This document shows, piece by piece, positions 58,544-64,000 of a DNA stretch of 64,000 nt. The notes beneath the pieces were generated by a model. It was not told the DNA's origin and searched no databases. It saw nothing but the letters and a program-made list of their open reading frames with translations. Numbering within the stretch: the stretch's first letter is position 1; every line of letters begins with the position of its first letter. Source of the DNA: Planctomycetota bacterium (lineage in GTDB: Bacteria > Planctomycetota > Phycisphaerae > Phycisphaerales > UBA1924); contig JAFLCN010000008.1 in the NCBI GenBank assembly GCA_017303555.1, positions 1 to 64,000 of the forward strand. The letters run 5' to 3'. A program made the position numbers and the translations under genes.

Positions 58544-59013
58544 ATGGAAGCTCCGACAAACATGCTCGCGTCCGGCTCGGCGGTGAACCCGCCCAGGGCT
58601 GTGTACGGCGCGTTGATGTCGGGGTTCGTCGGGGCCGGAGTTCTCGCGGCGTATCTGATCGGCGGGCGGGGTTCGGCGGAAACCGCCAACTTCGCCGCAC
58701 TCGCCGTGGCGATCGCGGGATTGATCGGCTTCCTGCCCGCGCTCTTCCGCTTCGACAGCGGAATGCAGACGTGGGGTTTGATTGTGTTCGGCTCTTCGAT
58801 GGCGAGGATGTTGGCGCTGCTCGCGTTGGCGTTCTTCTTTGCCCAAGTGCGCGAGATTGTGAAACAGCCGTACTGGCTCGGGGTGGTAAGCGGCGGGGTG
58901 CTCATCCTGTTCCTCGAGACGGCCGCGGCGTTTGTGATATTGAATCGACATGAAACCGCCCGCGCCCGGCAGCAGCCCGGTGCGACGCGGATTGCCGGGA
59001 GTTCGACCGAATC

Positions 59014-59017
<4 letters not shown>
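58544..59017 (+). CDS. ATP synthase subunit I-like membrane protein
   Basis: 157 residues from ATG 58544. Four hydrophobic helices are visible: about 20-42, 46-66, 76-98 and 107-131, including LMSGFVGAGVLAAYLIGG and ALLALAFFFAQVREIVKQPY. Position directly before atpB, with a stop overlapping its start (ATGA), and size suit the AtpI/Unc-I type. The sequence itself is not diagnostic. The C-terminal 20 residues are hydrophilic. 250 bp of unremarkable sequence separate it from the AtpZ-like gene. Confidence 0.65.
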
Positions 59018-60323
<1,306 letters not shown>

Positions 60324-60423
60324 TTTCAAACGATTGAAACGGAGGCTCCTCTAGCGGGGGGCTTCCGGATTTTCAGAGTTGGATAGAACCCGTGGCGCCC
60401 TGTGTGCCCGTTGGAGGTTTTCG

Positions 60424-61005
60424 ATGAATCGTTTCCGCCTTTTCTTCGCCGGTGCCTCGATGATGCTCGCTCCCACGCTCGCCCTCGCGAACGAAGAGGT
60501 GGGTGCGCTGCCGAACGTGAAGCAGGGCCTGGTCACGGGCATCACGGCGATCGTGGTCTTCCTGTTCGTGATCGCGGTCCTGGGCGCGAAGGTCTGGCCG
60601 GCGATCAGCAAGGGGCTGGACGACCGCAACGACAAGATCCGCTCCGAGATCGAAGCGGCCGAGAAGGCCCGCAAGGCCGCCGCCGACGCCCTCGCGCAGT
60701 ACGAGGCGAGCCTGGCGCAGGCCCGAACCGAAGCCCAGAAATTGATCGAGCAGACCAAGGCCCAGCAGAGCCAGCTTGCTGCCGAGCTGCGTGCCAAGTC
60801 GGAGATCGAACTCAACGCGATGCGCGAGCGTGCGGTGAAGGAAATCCAGCAGGCCAAGCAGGCTGCGGTTGCCGAGCTCTACACGGATGCGACCAACCTC
60901 GCGACGATGGTGGCGGGCAAGATCCTCAAGCGCGAGATCAACCCCAACGACCAGCGCCAGCTCGTGGAAGAGTCGATCGGCCAGTTGCAGGGTCTCCGCA
61001 ACTAA
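60424..61005 (+). CDS. atpF: ATP synthase F0 subunit b
   Basis: 193 residues from ATG 60424 with GGAGG upstream. The N-terminus is signal-like (MNRFRLFFAGASMMLAPTLA), then a transmembrane helix (GITAIVVFLFVIAVLGAKVW), then about 130 residues of charged coiled coil (EIEAAEKARKAAADALAQYE, ELNAMRERAVKEIQQAKQAA). It forms the peripheral stalk that links a to delta and alpha. There is only one b-type gene here, so the stalk is probably a homodimer. Confidence 0.93.
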   Translation: MNRFRLFFAGASMMLAPTLALANEEVGALPNVKQGLVTGITAIVVFLFVIAVLGAKVWPAISKGLDDRNDKIRSEIEAAEKARKAAADALAQYEASLAQARTEAQKLIEQTKAQQSQLAAELRAKSEIELNAMRERAVKEIQQAKQAAVAELYTDATNLATMVAGKILKREINPNDQRQLVEESIGQLQGLRN

Positions 61006-61078
61006 GTTGTTCTTTGCATTTGTCCCGCTGAAAGCCGACTGCTGAAGACCGACCACTGAACACGAAGACTGGACCCTT

Positions 61079-61687
61079 ATGCCACTCAGCCAGACCAAGC
61101 CCGATGCCCTCGCCAACATCTACGCGAAGAGCCTGTACGCCGAGGCGTTTGCCGCCGGCGGCCGCGAGCGCGTGGAAGCCGTGCAGGGCCAGTTCGAAGA
61201 CCTGCTCGAGATGACCCGGACCGACAAGACCTTCAACGAGTTTCTCGCCTCGCGCGTCATTCCGACGACGGAGCGCGAAGAAGCCCTGAAGAAGATCCTG
61301 GGCGGACGCATCGACGAGCTCTTGCTCCGCTTCGTTCTCGTCGTGAACCGCAAGGATCGCCTCGGCCACATCGTTCCGATCGCCGCGGCATACGACCAGG
61401 TCGTGCAGCAGCAGTTCGGCCGCGTCGAAGTCGATGTCGTCACCGCATCAGCGATCGAGGCCCAGCAGCTCGCATCGGTCAAGAGCCGTCTCGGCGAAGC
61501 GCTCGGCAAGGAAGTGGTCGTTCATTCCTACACCGATCCGACCATGATCGGCGGCGTGAAGTTCCGCATCGGCGATCAGTTGATCGACGCGAGCGTCCAG
61601 ACCACGCTGCGGAAAATCCGCGACCAGTTGAGCACGCAGGGCGACGCAGTGGTGCGCGGGAAGATCAACCGCATCATCGAGGATTGA
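61079..61687 (+). CDS. atpH: ATP synthase F1 subunit delta
   Basis: 202 residues from ATG 61079 (no visible ribosome site). The OSCP/delta fold is recognised from ANIYAKSLYAEAFAAGGRER, FNEFLASRVIPTTEREEALK, LLRFVLVVNRKDRLGHIVPI and the C-terminal GGVKFRIGDQLIDASVQTTL. It sits on top of F1 and binds the b dimer. It is the last ATP synthase gene here; alpha, gamma, beta and epsilon do not follow, contrary to the common order. Confidence 0.94.
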   Translation: MPLSQTKPDALANIYAKSLYAEAFAAGGRERVEAVQGQFEDLLEMTRTDKTFNEFLASRVIPTTEREEALKKILGGRIDELLLRFVLVVNRKDRLGHIVPIAAAYDQVVQQQFGRVEVDVVTASAIEAQQLASVKSRLGEALGKEVVVHSYTDPTMIGGVKFRIGDQLIDASVQTTLRKIRDQLSTQGDAVVRGKINRIIED

Positions 61688-61711
61688 GCCGATCTTCCGC
61701 AGGACCGATTG

Positions 61712-61738
61712 ACCACGAAGGCACGAAGAGCACGAAGT
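61712..61738. repeat. Left inverted repeat of the GxxExxY segment
   Basis: 27 nt of CACGAAG-type sequence. It equals the reverse complement of 62298-62324 at 26 of 27 positions. The two copies face each other around the GxxExxY gene. Confidence 0.92.
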
Positions 61739-61819
61739 GGGATGATGGGCAAAGACCCGAGAAGCGATGCCGTTGAGTGCGGCGATGCGTCTGCAGGCAT
61801 TTGCTTGTAGGATGCTCGG

Positions 61820-62242
61820 ATGGAGCATGAAGGCGAGTTGCCTCGGATGCGGCATTCGGATGCGAGGCTCGCGACAGCGGACGCGCTTTCGCTGGAAGTC
61901 ATCGGGGCGGCGATCACAGTTCACAAAGAACTCGGACCGGGTTTGCTGGAATCGATCTATCACCAGTGCCTGATGTTCGAACTGACCGACCGCGGAATCC
62001 AATTCGAGTCGGAAGTGATGCTTCCGGTTCGCTATCGGGAGCGGCTTCTCGACTGCGGACTCCGGATGGACCTTGTGGTCGGCGGGTCGCTGGTGGTGGA
62101 GTTGAAAGCGGTCGAAACCGTGCTCAAAGTGCACGAAGCCCAGTTGCTCACGTACATGAAACTCGGCGGATTTCCGCTCGGGCTGCTTTTGAACTTCAAT
62201 ACCGCGCTGCTGAAACAGGGCATTGTCCGGCGCGTGCTGTGA
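61820..62242 (+). CDS. GxxExxY family protein
   Basis: 140 residues. ATG 61820 (MEHEGELPRMRHSD) keeps the short lead into VIGAAITVHKELGPGLLESI, which contains the family signature G-x-x-E-x-x-Y (GPGLLESIYHQCL). PVRYRERLLDCGLRMDLVVG, LVVELKAVETVLKVHEAQLL and TYMKLGGFPLGLLLNFNTAL complete the typical PD-(D/E)XK-like fold (E-x-K in VELKAV). These small proteins are common in Planctomycetota and Bacteroidota, often bounded by CACGAAG repeats as here. Their function is unknown; nuclease or repeat-linked roles have been guessed from the fold. Confidence 0.86.
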   Translation: MEHEGELPRMRHSDARLATADALSLEVIGAAITVHKELGPGLLESIYHQCLMFELTDRGIQFESEVMLPVRYRERLLDCGLRMDLVVGGSLVVELKAVETVLKVHEAQLLTYMKLGGFPLGLLLNFNTALLKQGIVRRVL

Positions 62243-62297
62243 TCAGTGAACGAAAAGCGTGCGCCGTCCGCGCTCCTTGCCTTTCAACTGATTTCCA

Positions 62298-62324
62298 ACT
62301 TCGTGCCCTTCGTGCCTTCGTGGT
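62298..62324. repeat. Right inverted repeat of the GxxExxY segment
   Basis: 27 nt, reverse complement of 61712-61738 with one mismatch. It lies 56 bp after the GxxExxY stop and 15 bp before the aldehyde-dehydrogenase stop on the other strand. Confidence 0.92.
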
Positions 62325-62338
62325 AAATGTCTTCGCCT

Positions 62339-63964
62339 TCAGACCTCCACGTACGCCTTCAGCCCCTGCACGCCGCCCTCGCGCCCGAACCCCGATTCCT
62401 TGAATCCGCCAAACGGGCTCGCCGGGTCAAACTTGTTGTACGTGTTGCACCACACCACGCCGCTCTTGATCTGCTTCGCGATCGAGAGCATTTTGCTCCC
62501 CTTCTCCGTCCAGATTCCCGCGGCAAGCCCGTACGGCGTGTTGTTCGCACGGCTGACGGCCTCTTCCGGCGTGCGGAAACTCAGCACACTGAGTACCGGC
62601 CCAAAGATCTCCTCGCGCGCGATCGTGTGGCTTGGCTGCACGCCGGTGAAGAAGCACGGGCGGCACCAGAAACCCTTGCTCGGAAGACCATGCTTGCTGC
62701 CGGTGTTGCTGGGCGAAACTTCGCCGCTGTAGCCGGGCATGCGGAGTTCCGCGCCTTCGGTCTGACCGAGCTTGAGATAGTGCTCGATGCGGCTGAGCTG
62801 CTCTTTGCTGTTCACCGCGCCGACGTCGGTGTTCTTGTCCATCGGATCACCGGTGCGGAGCGAAGCGAGGCGGATCTCGAGCTTCTTGACGACAGTGTCC
62901 AGGATCGACTCCTGCACAAACAGCCGCGAACCGGCGCAGCAGACTTCGCCCTGATTGAAATAGATACCGTTGATGATGCCTTCCACTGCCTGATCGATCG
63001 CCGCATCCTCGAGGATGATGTGGGGTGACTTGCCGCCGAGTTCGAGCGTGAGGCGTTTGAACTTTCCGTCCGGCCGCGGTTTCGCGACAGACTTGGCGAT
63101 GATCTTGCCGACTTCCGTGCTGCCGGTGAAGGCGATCTTGTCCACGTCCGGGTGCTCGACAATCGCGCGGCCGGTGACACCGTCGCCCGTGACGATGTTG
63201 ACGACACCCGGAGGCAATCCGCATTCTTCAAAGATCTCGGCAAGCACAAGCGCCGTGAGCGGGGTGGTTTCGGCCGGTTTCAGAACGACGGTGTTGCCGC
63301 AGGCGAGCGCGGGAGCGATTTTCCACGCGGCCATCAGCAGCGGGAAGTTCCACGGAATGACCTGGCCACAGACACCGACCGGGCGCACACCCGACGCTAT
63401 TTCGGGCAGCGAACCCTTGCCGGACTTGGCTTTCGGCGACTGAGATGTCTGGCCTTGGAACACATAGCCGAGCTTGTCGGCCCAGCCAGCGTTGTAAAAG
63501 AAGTGCGCCGCGACAAGTGGGATATCGACGTCGCGTGATTCCTTGATCGGCTTGCCGCTGTCGAGCGTTTCGATGATCGCCAGTTCGCGTCCGCGTTCCT
63601 GAATGCGCCGAGCGATTCGGAAGATGAACTTCGCGCGTTCAGCAGCGGGGAGCCCGGCCCACTTCGGCAGCGCCGCCCTTGCCGCGGCAACCGCGCGATT
63701 CACATCCGCCGGAGTCGCCTGCACAACTTCGCTGAGCGTCGCTTCGGTGCTCGGGTTGATGGTCTCGAAGCGCTTCGCGCCCTTCGGCTCGGCAAACTTG
63801 CCATCGATGAAGAGGCCGTAGGAAGACTTGAGAGCGACCTTGGTCGTTTCGGGGGCGGGGGAATATTCCCAGCCCGCGGGTGCGGAATTGCTATCTCGCG
63901 AGATTCGCGATGTCGAAGGCGACTGCTGAACCGCAACTCCGTTTGTCTCGCCGTTCTTGCTCAT
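62339..63964 (-). CDS. Full-length NAD(P)-dependent aldehyde dehydrogenase
   Basis: 541 residues from ATG 63964 with AAAGGG upstream. It oxidises an aldehyde to its acid. Signatures are FETINPSTEATLSEVVQATP, WNFPLLMAAWKIAPALACGN, KPAETTPLTALVLAEI and AFTGSTEVGKIIAKSV, then the catalytic Glu in LELGGKSPHII and the catalytic Cys in FNQGEVCCAGSR. The first 45 residues (Ser/Thr/Pro-rich) are an extension beyond the usual family length. The partner-like short ALDH homologue is at 37933-38826. The substrate is not evident. Confidence 0.93.
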   Translation of the reverse strand: MSKNGETNGVAVQQSPSTSRISRDSNSAPAGWEYSPAPETTKVALKSSYGLFIDGKFAEPKGAKRFETINPSTEATLSEVVQATPADVNRAVAAARAALPKWAGLPAAERAKFIFRIARRIQERGRELAIIETLDSGKPIKESRDVDIPLVAAHFFYNAGWADKLGYVFQGQTSQSPKAKSGKGSLPEIASGVRPVGVCGQVIPWNFPLLMAAWKIAPALACGNTVVLKPAETTPLTALVLAEIFEECGLPPGVVNIVTGDGVTGRAIVEHPDVDKIAFTGSTEVGKIIAKSVAKPRPDGKFKRLTLELGGKSPHIILEDAAIDQAVEGIINGIYFNQGEVCCAGSRLFVQESILDTVVKKLEIRLASLRTGDPMDKNTDVGAVNSKEQLSRIEHYLKLGQTEGAELRMPGYSGEVSPSNTGSKHGLPSKGFWCRPCFFTGVQPSHTIAREEIFGPVLSVLSFRTPEEAVSRANNTPYGLAAGIWTEKGSKMLSIAKQIKSGVVWCNTYNKFDPASPFGGFKESGFGREGGVQGLKAYVEV

Positions 63965-64000
63965 GAAGTCCCTTTCGCGATTCAAGCTTCGGTCACGTCG

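Overview
The window looks like a chromosomal segment of a high-GC, motile, Gram-negative member of the Planctomycetota, most likely class Phycisphaerae. The basis is the mix of genes. There is a GC-type dockerin C-terminus (a cysteine-bounded DxNxD...VDDADF repeat), a PEP-CTERM-like sorting tail and a small membrane protein with a CxxC...CPECG zinc ribbon. There are also a Ser/Thr kinase with N-terminal membrane segments, a DUF3300/DUF2950 pair and flagellar genes. GTG and TTG starts and 4-bp stop/start overlaps are frequent. I see no rRNA, tRNA or CRISPR array.

Layout. 1-1.1 kb: the right end of an IS3/IS407-type insertion sequence, which has cut a host gene that is coupled to a MauE-like membrane protein. 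1.2-12.5 kb: a coiled-coil exported protein, a sigma factor, a membrane Ser/Thr kinase, trpD, and a translationally coupled pair made of a Q/S/P-rich membrane protein and a large VWA/GATase-like membrane protein. 12.9-20.5 kb: a PEP-CTERM-like protein, an ArsR-type regulator, miaB, a sensor histidine kinase, yraN, a SurA/PpiC-like lipoprotein and a DUF1844 protein. 20.6-25.2 kb: sdhC-sdhA-[nucleotidyltransferase-like gene]-sdhB. 25.3-30.6 kb: fabI, nadC, birA, a HIT protein and mutL. 30.6-39.7 kb: an accessory-looking stretch rich in short dispersed repeats, with a repeat-invaded HTH gene, a ParE-type toxin-antitoxin operon and two AlkD-like repair proteins. It also holds a DHFR-like protein, an NTF2-like protein, pgk, a GNAT enzyme and an aldehyde dehydrogenase homologue that lacks the catalytic half. 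40-43.4 kb: fliD-fliS. 43.5-50.5 kb: a GC-dockerin surface protein, an oxidoreductase, the DUF3300/DUF2950 pair and a broken GC-dockerin gene. 50.5-57.8 kb: a clamp-loader delta' subunit, a glycosyltransferase, an SthA-type flavoprotein and alaS. 57.9-61.7 kb: an ATP synthase cluster (AtpZ-like, AtpI-like, a, c, b, delta) without alpha, gamma, beta or epsilon. 61.7-64 kb: a GxxExxY gene bounded by near-perfect inverted repeats, then a full-length aldehyde dehydrogenase.

Genes that work together. SdhC/A/B form complex II, with an unrelated nucleotidyltransferase-like gene coupled to sdhB. AtpB/E/F/H form the membrane sector and the stalk of F-type ATP synthase. FliD caps the filament and FliS chaperones flagellin. 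The antitoxin/toxin pair is probably autoregulated at a palindrome. The strongest signals beyond routine annotation are the movement of short repeats into and around genes (a 33-nt repeat in frame in mutL, identical 42-nt repeats around an AlkD-like gene, 27-nt inverted repeats around GxxExxY), the in-frame TGA in a GC-dockerin gene, the foreign gene inside the sdh operon, and the two-gene VWA/GATase-like membrane module.
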